A stretch of DNA of 64,000 nt, from contig CP079103.1 of assembly GCA_019285755.1 (NCBI GenBank), forward strand, positions 5,861,001 through 5,925,000, in the 5' to 3' direction. Below, piece by piece: positions 21,237 to 30,005 of this stretch. Position 1 is the first letter of the stretch. Each line of letters begins with the position of its first letter. A program made the position numbers and the translations under genes. The notes under the pieces are model-generated. The model was not told the origin of the DNA and did no database searches. It was given only the letters and a program-made list of their open reading frames with translations. The stretch is from Chitinophaga sp. E66 (GTDB taxonomy: Bacteria; Bacteroidota; Bacteroidia; Chitinophagales; Chitinophagaceae).

Positions 21237-22007
21237 ATGGCCAGAAATGAATCTTTATTTCAATTTACCGGGAAGCTCGGGGTATGATCGGATACTACCG
21301 GAACGGTAAATACTTCATCCGCTCCAAGCCGGAGACGGTAAGGCAGACGCAGCCTACGCGCCACGCTGCCAAATGGTTTGGCGCCGCCAGTAAGAAAGGC
21401 GCCCTCATCCGCAGCGCCCTCGCGGCTGATCTCGACATCATCCGCGATGGCGGGCACGTGAACCAGTTGAACAAGGCGATCGTGAAAGCCGGCCGCAATA
21501 ACCATGGAGGCCTCGCAGGCTTCCGGTTCAACAGGCACACCTCCACAGATACGTTTTTTACAGTCTCCACCATCTTCTCAAAGATGGAAAACTGCGCATC
21601 CCTGCGCAGCCGCTTTATCAGCCGGCCGGCTGCGTCCGCATGGAGGTCAAACTGATCGGAACCCGTATCGATTTCCCGACCCAACAGGTTACCGGTTCAG
21701 ACGCGGCGGTGCTTTACATTGACCTGGAGCAGCCAATCACGCACTTCGCAGGCGCCGACCTCTCCATCGACGTTCCCGGAAAGGGTACACTGCTGGTGAC
21801 TTTACAGGTCAGAATGTTCCGGGAACCCATGCATCCAATAACCGGAAGTACACCGCTGCCGATATTATCGCAGTCGTGGAAAGCAGGAAGATAACGGTGG
21901 TTCCGGTAAGATCGGCAACTTATCAGCGACCCGATCAAACGTTGTCCCTGCCGCCCGATCAAACAACACCAGAAGGAAACGGGCAAGATTTCATCCAACG
22001 GGAATAG
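21237..22007 (+). CDS. Protein of unknown function (frameshifted)
   Basis: I cannot assign a function. Basic, about 257 residues, starting MARNESLFQFTGKLGGMIGYYRNGKYFI at ATG 21237; breaks near 21281 (GGGG for GGGGG), 21583 and 21820, all read as single-base losses. The middle carries KKGALIRSALAADLDI, HVNQLNKAIVKAGRNN and GFRFNRHT; after the second break it reads KDGKLRIPAQPLYQPAG and later VPGKGTLLVTLQVRMF. No signal peptide or membrane segment. The general look, a short conserved N-terminal GxLG..IGYYRNGKYFIR block and a variable rest, recalls a paralogous family of small Chitinophaga proteins, but that is memory, not a search. Confidence 0.6.
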
Positions 22008-22047
22008 CGGGCAGCCATTTTTATAAGATTTTATTCTAAGCAATTCA

Positions 22048-22077
22048 TTGTCAACATATACGGAATCCCTAACTTTG
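22048..22077 (+). promoter_or_regulatory. Bacteroidota-type promoter upstream of the tandem repeats
   Basis: TTG at 22048-22050 and TAACTTTG at 22070-22077, separated by exactly 19 bases, match the Bacteroidota primary sigma promoter (TTG, about 19 bases, TAnnTTTG). Transcription would start near 22084 and run into the 176-bp repeats. No protein gene follows on the plus strand for more than 2.5 kb, so the product may be a non-coding RNA. Confidence 0.6.
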
Positions 22078-22240
22078 TACGGCAGGCCATCCTCCGCCAG
22101 GCATTGCCATGTATTGCGGGCGCCCTTTTCCCTATTTGCATGCCTGCTGTATGTCAAATCTTCACTACGCATCAGGTACAGATCGCTTCCGCATCAAGTC
22201 CACGTTATCAGCACTCATCATTCGGTGATCCTTCGATTAT

Positions 22241-23070
22241 CCTTCGGTTATCCTGTACGGTTCATGTATTGGTACCATAAGATTGCTTTATTGCTTCTCT
22301 GTTGCCCGGTCAGGACGGCTGTGGTGTGTTATGGATGATAACCTGGGTTCATGGGGGCAAAGTTCCTGTGGCCCGGTGGAATGCTCGTGATATTTGCCGG
22401 GAAATTACCCGGTCGTCCTTCGGTTATCCTGTACGGTTCATGTATTGGTACCATAAGATTGCTTTATTGCTTCTTTGTTGCCCGGTCAGGACGGCTGTGG
22501 TGTGCTATGGATGATTACCTGGGTTCATGGGGACAATGTTCCTGTGGCCCGGTGGAATGCTCGTGATATTTGCCGGGAAATTACCCGGTCGTCCTTCGGT
22601 TATCCTGTATGGTTCATGTATTGGTACCATAAGATTGCTTTATTGCTTCTCCGTTGCCCGGTCAGGACGGCTGCGGTGTGTTGTGGATGATTACCTGGGT
22701 TTATGGGGGCAATGTTCCTGTGGCCTGGTGGAATGCTCGTGATATTTGCCGGGAAATTACCCGGTCGTCCTTCGGTTATCATGTACGGTTCATGTATTGG
22801 TACCATAAGATTGCTTTATTGCTTCTCCGTTGCCCGGTCAGGACGGCTGCGGTGTGTTGTGGATGATTACCTGGGTTTATGGGGGCAATGTTCCTGTGGC
22901 CTGGTGGAATGCTCGTGATATTTGCCGGGAGTGTACCCGGTTCTTCTTCGGTAACCTGTAAGGGTTCATGTATTGCTATTAAAGAATTGATCGTCTTCCG
23001 TTGACCGGTTAGGATGCCATGGATGATTACCGGGGTTCATGCGGGTAGAGTGCCTGCCGCATAGTGAATA
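22241..23070 (+). repeat. 176-bp tandem repeat array, four copies plus a diverged fifth
   Basis: Head-to-tail units at 22241-22416, 22417-22592, 22593-22768 and 22769-22944, then a decayed fifth copy to about 23070. Period is exactly 176 bases, seen from the landmark TTCATGTATTGG recurring at 22261, 22437, 22613, 22789 and 22965. Copies differ mainly by C/T and G/A transitions; the third and fourth are nearly identical. 176 is not a multiple of 3, so the array is not coding, and open frames inside it are accidental. Each unit contains the hairpin CCGGG-AAATTA-CCCGG; the decayed copy keeps both arms and changes only the loop to AGTGTA. The 233 bases before it (22008-22240) hold the promoter and no gene. 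Confidence 0.93.
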
Positions 23071-23143
23071 CTCGAGAAAGCCGCTTTGAGGAAAACATTT
23101 CTTGCGAAGATGACAATCGGGTATGGCGGTGTAACCCCAGGCC

Positions 23144-23835
23144 TTATTCTCCTGATTCCTGCTGAAGGATGAACGCGCGGAGCGCTTCATGTTGAAGGAT
23201 TGCGTACCGCTTATCTTCCAGGGAGATCATGCCTTCTTTGGCTAGCTCCTGGAGCATGCGCCAGGCGGTTTCGTAAGTGGTGCCGGTATAGGAGGCGATA
23301 TCCTGCCGGGAAAGGGGGAATTTGATGAATCCGTTTTCGGATCCGAACTTTTTCGATGTGGAGCAACGCGGAGGCGATACGCCCTTTACGGACATATGCG
23401 CCAGGTTACGCATTCGGCGCTCGGATTCCTGCAGCTCATTGGCGTAGAACATCATCAGCTCATATAGAATATTGGTATTAACCTGCAGGGTGTTTTGAAA
23501 GAATTCCAGATCGAAGTAGCAGACGGTGACCGGCTCCAGGGCGGTAGCCGACACGGGGTAAACCAGGTCGGCGCCGATGCCGCGGTGACCTACGATATCT
23601 CCCGCACCAGCGAACCGGATAATCAGTTCCTTATCCTGCCCCCAGTGCTTGTGCACTTTCATGTTCCCAGAATAAATAAAGTAAATGCCGGTCACGGGAT
23701 CGCCTTCGAAAAGAGCAGTTCGCCTTTTTGAGGGCGAAATTCTTTATGCGCGTCGATGGCGGGCTTCCAGGCCGGCTGACAAAGGCGGCACACGAGGCAG
23801 GTATCGGTATGGCAGGCTTTACGGGTAAGTTTCAT
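23144..23835 (-). CDS. Crp/Fnr-family regulator with N-terminal cysteine cluster (frameshifted)
   Basis: Cyclic-nucleotide-fold regulator with a C-terminal winged helix (FPLSRQDIASYTGTTYETAWRMLQEL). The N-terminus, starting at 23835, has four cysteines: C8, C13, C16 and C19 in KACHTDTCLVCRLC, like the cluster ligands of Fnr proteins, so an oxygen- or NO-sensitive iron-sulphur centre is plausible. The frame breaks near 23717 (TTTT for TTTTT on the coding strand). A compensated stretch near 23350-23385 should read GRIASALLHIEKKFGSENG. About 231 residues. Its start overlaps the cobA stop by 4 bases, so the two are coupled; it probably controls the divergent nirB operon. Confidence 0.85.
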
Positions 23836-24603
23836 GCAGGCGGCTCGTTGATCTGAGCCGTCAAGTTATAATATTCTTTCCATAAAGCCGGGTGCAGGCG
23901 AACGGTTTCCCCGATGATAATTACGGCGGGGCAGCCCAGACCTGCTTCGGCGGCAGCGTCAGCAATGTCTGCCACCGTGCCGGTTACACATTGCTCCTCC
24001 GCCGTGGTAGCGGATTGGATGACGGCTACCGGCGTTTCGGATTTCCGTTGGCGCGGAACAGCTCCATGATTTCCCGGATGCGGCCCATGCCCATCAGGAT
24101 CACCACCGTGGCGGAAGATTGGGCGGCCAGGGCGATATCTGCGGAGATAGCGCCGGTGCGGGTGGTGCCGGTAGTGATCCAGCAGGATTCATGCAGCCCG
24201 CGGGCCGTCAGCGGAATGCCCTGGGAAGAGGGGGCGGCTACGGCGCTGGTAATGCCCGGAATGGTCTGAACGGGGATCCCCGCCTCCCGGGCAGCCCGGA
24301 TCTCCTCCTCGGCACGGCCAAAAAGGAAGGGGTCTCCGCCTTTGAGCCGCACTACATGCCCGTGCGAAAGCGCATAATGCACGATGAGGCGGTTGATCTC
24401 CTCCTGCGGCACGGCATGGCGCCCGGCTCTTTGCCTACGGAGAGACAAAGGGCTTCCGGGCGGGCGTATTGTAGCAGTTCCTCGTTGGCGAGCGCATCAT
24501 ATAATATGACGTCTGCCGCCCGGAGGGCCTTAATGGCTTTCAGTGTAATGAGGTCCGGATCCCCGGGCCCGGCGCCAACCAGGCTAAGCATAGGCTGTAA
24601 CAT
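23832..24603 (-). CDS. cobA: Uroporphyrinogen-III C-methyltransferase (frameshifted)
   Basis: SAM-dependent methylation of uroporphyrinogen III to precorrin-2, the first step to the sirohaem needed by NirB. Motifs: LSLVGAGPGDPDLITLKAIKAL at the N-terminus, DVILYDALAN, VVRLKGGDPFLFGRAEEEI, PGITSAVAAPSSQGIPLTARGL. Breaks near 24425 and 24045; after the second, the restored C-terminus runs TPVAVIQSATTAEEQ ... PAVIIIGETV. About 257 residues, the usual single-domain size; no dehydrogenase/chelatase (CysG-type) part. Divergent from nirB across a 211-bp control region. Confidence 0.93.
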
Positions 24604-24627
24604 GCTATAACAAATTAGTAAAATAAT

Positions 24628-24694
24628 TATCTGACATAAATTCTAAGAAACACTATAAAAATAAACTATCTGAGCGTAAATTCATGATATGAAT
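24628..24694 (+). promoter_or_regulatory. Direct repeat and palindrome in the cobA-nirB divergent region
   Basis: Two near-identical sequences, TATCTGACATAAATTC at 24628 and TATCTGAGCGTAAATTC at 24667, lie 39 bp apart. The second overlaps a perfect palindrome ATTCAT-GAT-ATGAAT at 24680-24694. The 211-bp AT-rich region serves both the minus-strand cobA-regulator pair and the plus-strand nir genes, so these are good candidates for regulator sites, perhaps for the neighbouring Crp/Fnr protein. It does not match the E. coli FNR box exactly. Confidence 0.5.
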
Positions 24695-24814
24695 CATAAT
24701 TTAATTTGATTATTTTGGAATTCTGTAGTCAAAATCTAAGGCGTGTCAGGTGAAAAGTGTGTATAGAAATAATCGTAATGTGAAATCTTTCGTTTTATCA
24801 TCAAACTCTCTCCC

Positions 24815-27301
24815 ATGAAAATCGTCGTCATCGGAAACGGCATGGTCGGATTCAAATTCTGCCGCAAGCTCGTAGAAAGGAAAGTTCCCGGCCTCCAACT
24901 CGTCGTATTCGGCGAAGAACGCCTCCCGGCCTACGACCGCGTTCACCTCAGCAGCTATTTCGACGGGAAGTCCACCGCCGACCTCCTCCTCGCCCCTAAA
25001 AGCTGGTACGCCGATAACGGCGTTGCCCTTCACCTGGGAGACCCCGTCCACCACATCTCCCCGGGCGTACAGACCGTCACCTCCAAATCCGGCATCACCG
25101 AATCTTACGATATCCTCGTATTCGCCACCGGCTCTTCCGCCTTCGTGCCCCCATGCCCGGCACCGATCAGAAAGGCGTATTCGTATACCGGACCCTCGAA
25201 GACCTGGACCACATGAAAACCGCCGCGCGCAAAGCACGCAGAGCCGCGGTGATCGGCGGCGGTCTCCTGGGCCTCGAAGCCGCCAAGTCCTGCCTCGACC
25301 TCGGCATCGCAGACACCACCATCGTTGAATACGCCCCCGGCTCATGCCCCGGCAGATCGACCAGAACGGTTCGGACATCCTCCGCAAACAACTCGAAGCT
25401 ATCGGCCTGAAGGTCCGGACCAACGCCTACACCACCTCTATCCTCGGAGACGGCGTGGCCACCGGCATCGGGTTCGAAGACGGCGCGTCCATCCCGGCGG
25501 ATATGATCGTCATATCGGCGGGGATTCGTCCACGGGATGAAATCGCCGCTTCTGCAGGGCTGGAGACCGGCTCCCGCGGCGGCATCGTGGTGAACGATAA
25601 AATGCAGACCTCGCACGCTAATATCTATGCTATCGGAGAGTGTGCCCTGTATCAACATACTATATATGGACTGGTGGCGCCCGGGTACGAAATGGCGGAT
25701 ATCGCCATCGATAACATCCTGGGCGGCGACCGTGTGTTCGGCGGGTTCGACATGAGCACCAAACTGAAACTCATCGGGGTGGATGTAGCCAGTTTCGGTG
25801 ATCCCTTCCCGCCGGCCGATTCCTGCCGCGTGATCGTGTTCGAAGACCAGGTAGCCGGCGTTTACAAGCGTATCAATATGACCGACGACGGGCAGTACCT
25901 GCTCGGCGGCATCCTCATAGGCGATGCATCTGCCTACAATATGCTCCTTCAGAAGACGAAGAATAAAATGAAGATCACCGGCAAGCCGGAAGACGAGCTG
26001 CTGGGCGCCCGCTCCACCGGTGAAGCGGCGGCCGGCGTTCTGGGCCTCCCGCCAGACGCGATGATCTGCTCCTGTGAAAGCGTCACCAAAGCCGCGATCT
26101 GCCAGGCGGTGGAGGAAGGGCACGAAACGTTCAACGCCGTGAAGAAATGTACGGGCGCTTCCACATCCTGCGGTGGCTGTGCCCCGATGGTGAAGGATCT
26201 GATCACTTATACATTGAAGTCGCAGGGCAAATATGTCCGCAATGTGCTCTGCGAGCACTTCGGCTATTCGCGCCAGGAGCTGTTCGATCTCATAAAGATC
26301 CGCAGCCTCCACTCCTACGACGAAGTGCTGGATACCATTGGCCATGGCGACGGATGCGAGGTTTGCAAACCCGCAGTATCTTCCATCCTGGCCAGTTTGT
26401 GGGGGATATGATCCTGGCAAAGGTAACGATACCGCGCAGGACTCCAACGACAGATACCTCGCTAATATTCAGAAGGGAGGCACCTATTCCGTGGTGCCAC
26501 GCATTCCCGGGGGAAATCACTCCGCAGAAGCTCATGGCCATTGGCCGAATCGCGGAGAAATACAATCTATACACCAAAATTACCGGCGGGCAGCGGATCG
26601 ATATGTTCGGCGCGCACGTCGGGGATCTGCCGCTCATCTGGGAAGAGCTCATCGAAGAAGGGTTCGAGAGCGGTCACGCATACGGGAAGGCCCTGCGCAC
26701 GGTGAAAAGCTGCGTAGGGTCCACCTGGTGCAGGTTCGGCCTGCACGACAGCGTGAGTTATGCCATCCGGGTGGAAGAGCGGTACCGTGGATTACGGGCG
26801 CCGCATAAGATGAAGTCTGCAGTGTCCGGATGCATCCGCGAATGTGCGGAGGCGCAGTCGAAAGACTTCGGCATCATAGCCACCGAAAAAGGCTGGAACC
26901 TTTATGTATGCGGCAATGGCGGCTCCAAGCCCCAGCATGCTCAACTGCTGGCGGCCGACCTGGACAGCGAGACCTGCATTCAATACATCGACCGTTTCCT
27001 CATGTTCTACATTAAAACGGCCGACCCGCTTACAAGGACTGCGACGTGGCTGAATAAGATGGAAGGAGGCATCGATTACCTGCGCAATGTGGTGGTGAAG
27101 GATAGTCTCGGCATCGCCGCGGAGCTGGAGCGTGAGATGCAGGCGCTGGTAGACAGTTACAAATGCGAATGGCGCGAAGTGGTAGAAACGCCCGCGCTGC
27201 GCAAACGCTTCACGCATTTCGTGAACGCCCCGGAAGAAAAGGATCCCAGTGTGAAATTCGAGCAGCTGCGTGATCAGAAGAAAGCCGTGGAGTGGAAATA
27301 A
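24815..27301 (+). CDS. nirB: Assimilatory nitrite reductase, NAD(P)H, large subunit (frameshifted)
   Basis: Reduces nitrite to ammonium in the cytoplasm. Domain order: FAD/NAD-binding (IVVIGNGMVGFKFC, AVIGGGLLGLEAAKS), [2Fe-2S] BFD-like (ICSCESVTKA ... CTGASTSCGGC), then the sirohaem and [4Fe-4S] domain (VKSCVGSTWCRFGLHDS ... SGCIRECAEAQSKDFG). Breaks near 25145 and 25337 (CCCCC for CCCCCC in each) and near 26404 and 26508, where five Gs remain of an apparent seven; between the last two the true frame reads YLANIQKGGTYSVVPRIPGG. Restored length is about 830 residues, right for NirB. ATG 24815 is preceded by an A/T-rich leader. Confidence 0.95.
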
Positions 27302-27324
27302 ATCATCAACCGAAAAAAGATATT

Positions 27325-27705
27325 ATGTCACCCATCACAAAAGATAAAACGAACTGGTTCTTCGCCTGCAAGGTAGAAGACGTGCCTGCAAATGGCGGGG
27401 TTTGCATTAAATACAAAGACGAACAGATCGCATTATTTCATTTCGCGCGGCGCGGCGAGTGGTATGCTTCCCAGAATCTTTGCCCGCACCGTAGGCAGAT
27501 GGCGTTAAGCAGGGGAATGATCGGTACGCAGCAGGCGGAGCCGAAGGTGGCTTGTCCGTTCCATAAGAAAACCTTTTCCCTTACAGACGGGCGTTGTTTG
27601 TCTGACGAGCACGAGTGCGCGATCAAAGTATTTCCGGTGAAGCTGGAAGAAGACCGTGTGTATATCGGTGTGGGCGGAAAGGAAGGATCTGTTGTAACGG
27701 CCTGA
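27325..27705 (+). CDS. nirD: Nitrite reductase small subunit, Rieske type
   Basis: 126-residue partner of NirB with a Rieske-like [2Fe-2S] fold. The ligand pattern CPHRRQMAL ... CPFHKKTF is present, although many NirD proteins lack these ligands. Intact; ATG 27325 lies 23 bp after the nirB stop. A frame extension upstream to 27292 exists but overlaps nirB and is unlikely. Confidence 0.93.
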   Translation: MSPITKDKTNWFFACKVEDVPANGGVCIKYKDEQIALFHFARRGEWYASQNLCPHRRQMALSRGMIGTQQAEPKVACPFHKKTFSLTDGRCLSDEHECAIKVFPVKLEEDRVYIGVGGKEGSVVTA

Positions 27706-27716
27706 GACAGAAAGTT

Positions 27717-27749
27717 GAAACCCGGCGGCTTGGCGGCGAACCGGGTTTC
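27717..27749 (+). other. Hairpin between nirD and the porin gene
   Basis: Eight-base arms AAACCCGG and CCGGGTTT flank a 15-base loop, 11 bp after the nirD stop. No T-run follows, so it is more likely an mRNA-end stabiliser or partial attenuator than a full terminator; it could set the ratio of nirBD to the membrane genes downstream. Confidence 0.5.
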
Positions 27750-27782
27750 GTGACTTCAATTGCTGGAATTAAAATCGTTCAA

Positions 27783-29121
27783 ATGTACAATAAAAAGCAT
27801 TCCCGCTACGGGACGGCCATGCTCCTTTTGCTGGGCGGCCTGCCGCTGGCGGGCAAAGCGCAGCTCTCGGTGGCGGCGCAACTGCGTACCCGAACAGAGT
27901 ACCGCGATGGGCAGGGGAGCCCCTTCCTATGGGTGCAAAACCCGCATTCTTCACTTCGCAACGCACCCGGCTTTCGGCAGGGTTTACCACCAATCGCCTC
28001 AAATTCGGATTGACGGTCCAGGACGTCCGGGTTTGGGGCCGGACGTTTCCACCATCAATAAGATCAGCACCGTTGATAACAATGGGTTGATGATCCACGA
28101 AGCCTGGGCGGAAGTACGGCTGACGGATACGGCGTCTGTACACAACCTGAGTTTTAAAGTGGGGCGGCAGGAATTGAATTACGATGACGGCCGGCTGCTG
28201 GGCAATCTTGACTGGCTGCAACAAGCCCGCCGGCACGATGCGCTGCTGTTCCGCTACTCTTCCGGCCCATGGGCGGCAGATGCAGGCTTCGCCTATTCGC
28301 AGAACCGCGAAGCGACTTCCGGGACTTTGTATAACGGCGCCCCTCCGGGCGCATATGCCGCGAATACTAATGGGGCGCTATGTACAAGGGATTGCAATAC
28401 CTGCATGTTTCCCGGAAAAACGCGACGGGAAGCGTTTCCCTGCTGGCATTGGCAGATCAGTTTGCACGTTATCATGTTGATACGATAGAGCAAAAGCCCG
28501 TCAAGACCTGGGACGCAGGCGTGTATTCCCGGTTTACGGCGTCGCTGTATGCGCAACAGACCTGGCAAAAGTTGTCGCTGACGGGTAACGTGGCTTACCA
28601 GGGCGGGAAGTACGCCGATGGCGGAAAGGTGGATGGGTGGCTTTTGTCCGCACAGGCGCTTTATGCCGTTTCATCCAAAATAAAAGCCGGACTGGGAGCC
28701 GACTACACGACAGGCGGTAAGTCCGGCGCTACTTCCAGGGCCTTTGATCCATTGTACGGGACGCCCCATAAATTCTGGGGTCATATGGACTATTACTACG
28801 CCGGCAGCACCTTCGGGGTACAGGGCTCCAGGATTACTATCTCCGATTGCTCTTCAGGCCCGGTGCAAAATGGAGTATCCAGGCAGACGGTCACCGGTTC
28901 TTTTCCGCCAGCGACATCGCTGCGCAAAGCCGCAGTTTTGGATGGGAGGCGGATGTGAGCGCCAACTTTGCGCTCACGCCAGTTATTTCGTTGGAAGGGG
29001 ATACAGCTATTACCGGAGCACGGCTGCACTGGCGGCTGTGAAGCAGGTGGCGAATGCGGCGCGTAGCAATCAATGGGCGTATCTCATGATCAATATCAAA
29101 CCTTCTTTCTTCATCCGATAA
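27783..29121 (+). CDS. Outer-membrane porin, alginate-export-like (frameshifted)
   Basis: Beta-barrel protein with signal peptide (TAMLLLLGGLPLAGKAQ) and the family-like opening QLSVAAQLRTRTEYRDGQG, then FKVGRQELNYDDGRLLGNLDWLQQARRHDAL, GVYSRFTASLYAQQTW and a C-terminal SNQWAYLMINIKPSFFI ending in an aromatic residue plus Arg. At least four single-base losses (near 27945, 28030, 28370, 28835 and beyond) break it. About 447 residues. Placed between nirD and nirC on the same strand, it is probably the outer-membrane entry for nitrite or nitrate here, rather than for alginate. Confidence 0.8.
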
Positions 29122-29147
29122 TTCTTCACTACTTAAAACTTAATACG

Positions 29148-30005
29148 ATGGATTATAAAAAACCTGCGGAAGTAGCCGGCGCCATGATTCAGGCCGGTGT
29201 CGATAAAACCCGTATGAGCGCTACCGATATGATCGTAAAGGGAATCTTGTCCGGGGCCATCCTGGGTTTCGGCACCACCTTCGCGCTGACGGCTACGGTG
29301 CAGACGAGCCTTCCGCTTATCGGGGCGGCGATTTTCCCTGCCTGCTTCATCATTGTGGTGCTGCTGGGGTATGAACTGGTGACGGGAAACTTCGCGGTGA
29401 TGTCGCTATCCTGGTTTGCAGGCCAGGTTACCCTGAAGCAGCTCGGCAAGAACTGGGCGGTGGTGTACCTCGCCAACCTGGCGGGTGGTTTGCTGTATGC
29501 GGGGCTGTTTTGGGCATCGCTCACGCAGTTCGGAAAAGTAGATGGCGGCGCGCTCGGCAAAGCGATCACTAACATCGCGGTGGCTAAGACGACAGGCTAC
29601 GGGCAATATGGCGCCACAGGTTTGCTGACGGTTTTTGTTAAAGGGATTTTATGTAACTGGATGGTGACGCTGGGCGTAGTGATGGCAATGACATCCACCT
29701 CCACATTGGGTAAGATCCTTGCGGCCTGGCTGCCGATCTTCATTTTCTTTGCACAGGGATTTGAGCACGCAGTCGTAAACATGTTCGTCATTCCTGCGGG
29801 GATTTTCATGGGCGCGCCTGTTACCGTTGGTGAATGGTGGTGGCTGAACCAATTGCCGGTGACGCTGGGCAACATCGTTGGCGGCGTTATTTTCACTGCG
29901 CTGACGCTCTACCTCATGCACGGCAAGCGCCGTAAAGAAGCGCCGATGCCTATGGGAAGCAGCTCCCGCACTGAACTGGCGGAGAGCGCGCCCGTTTTGC
30001 AATGA
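29148..30005 (+). CDS. nirC: Formate/nitrite transporter
   Basis: Inner-membrane FNT-family channel, here most likely nitrite-specific given nirBD. Intact, 285 residues, about six membrane helices. Family features: GFGTTFALTATVQTSLP, ELVTGNFAVMSLSW, VKGILCNWMVTLGVVM and GFEHAVVNMFVIPAGIF with the central His. ATG 29148 follows TTAATACG. Its stop at 30003-30005 directly abuts the convergent TonB-receptor gene with no bases between. Confidence 0.92.
   Translation: MDYKKPAEVAGAMIQAGVDKTRMSATDMIVKGILSGAILGFGTTFALTATVQTSLPLIGAAIFPACFIIVVLLGYELVTGNFAVMSLSWFAGQVTLKQLGKNWAVVYLANLAGGLLYAGLFWASLTQFGKVDGGALGKAITNIAVAKTTGYGQYGATGLLTVFVKGILCNWMVTLGVVMAMTSTSTLGKILAAWLPIFIFFAQGFEHAVVNMFVIPAGIFMGAPVTVGEWWWLNQLPVTLGNIVGGVIFTALTLYLMHGKRRKEAPMPMGSSSRTELAESAPVLQ

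Noticed and set aside
22302..22918. Overlapping 68-71 codon open frames inside the repeats
   Set aside because: They recur only because the DNA repeats; the 176-bp period shifts frame at each copy, and the peptides have no protein-like features.
22241..23070. CRISPR array
   Set aside because: Units are 176 bp with no short repeat/unique spacer alternation, and no cas genes are near.
24604..24814. Riboswitch upstream of nirB or cobA
   Set aside because: The region is AT-rich with small repeats but shows no cobalamin-box or other riboswitch core.
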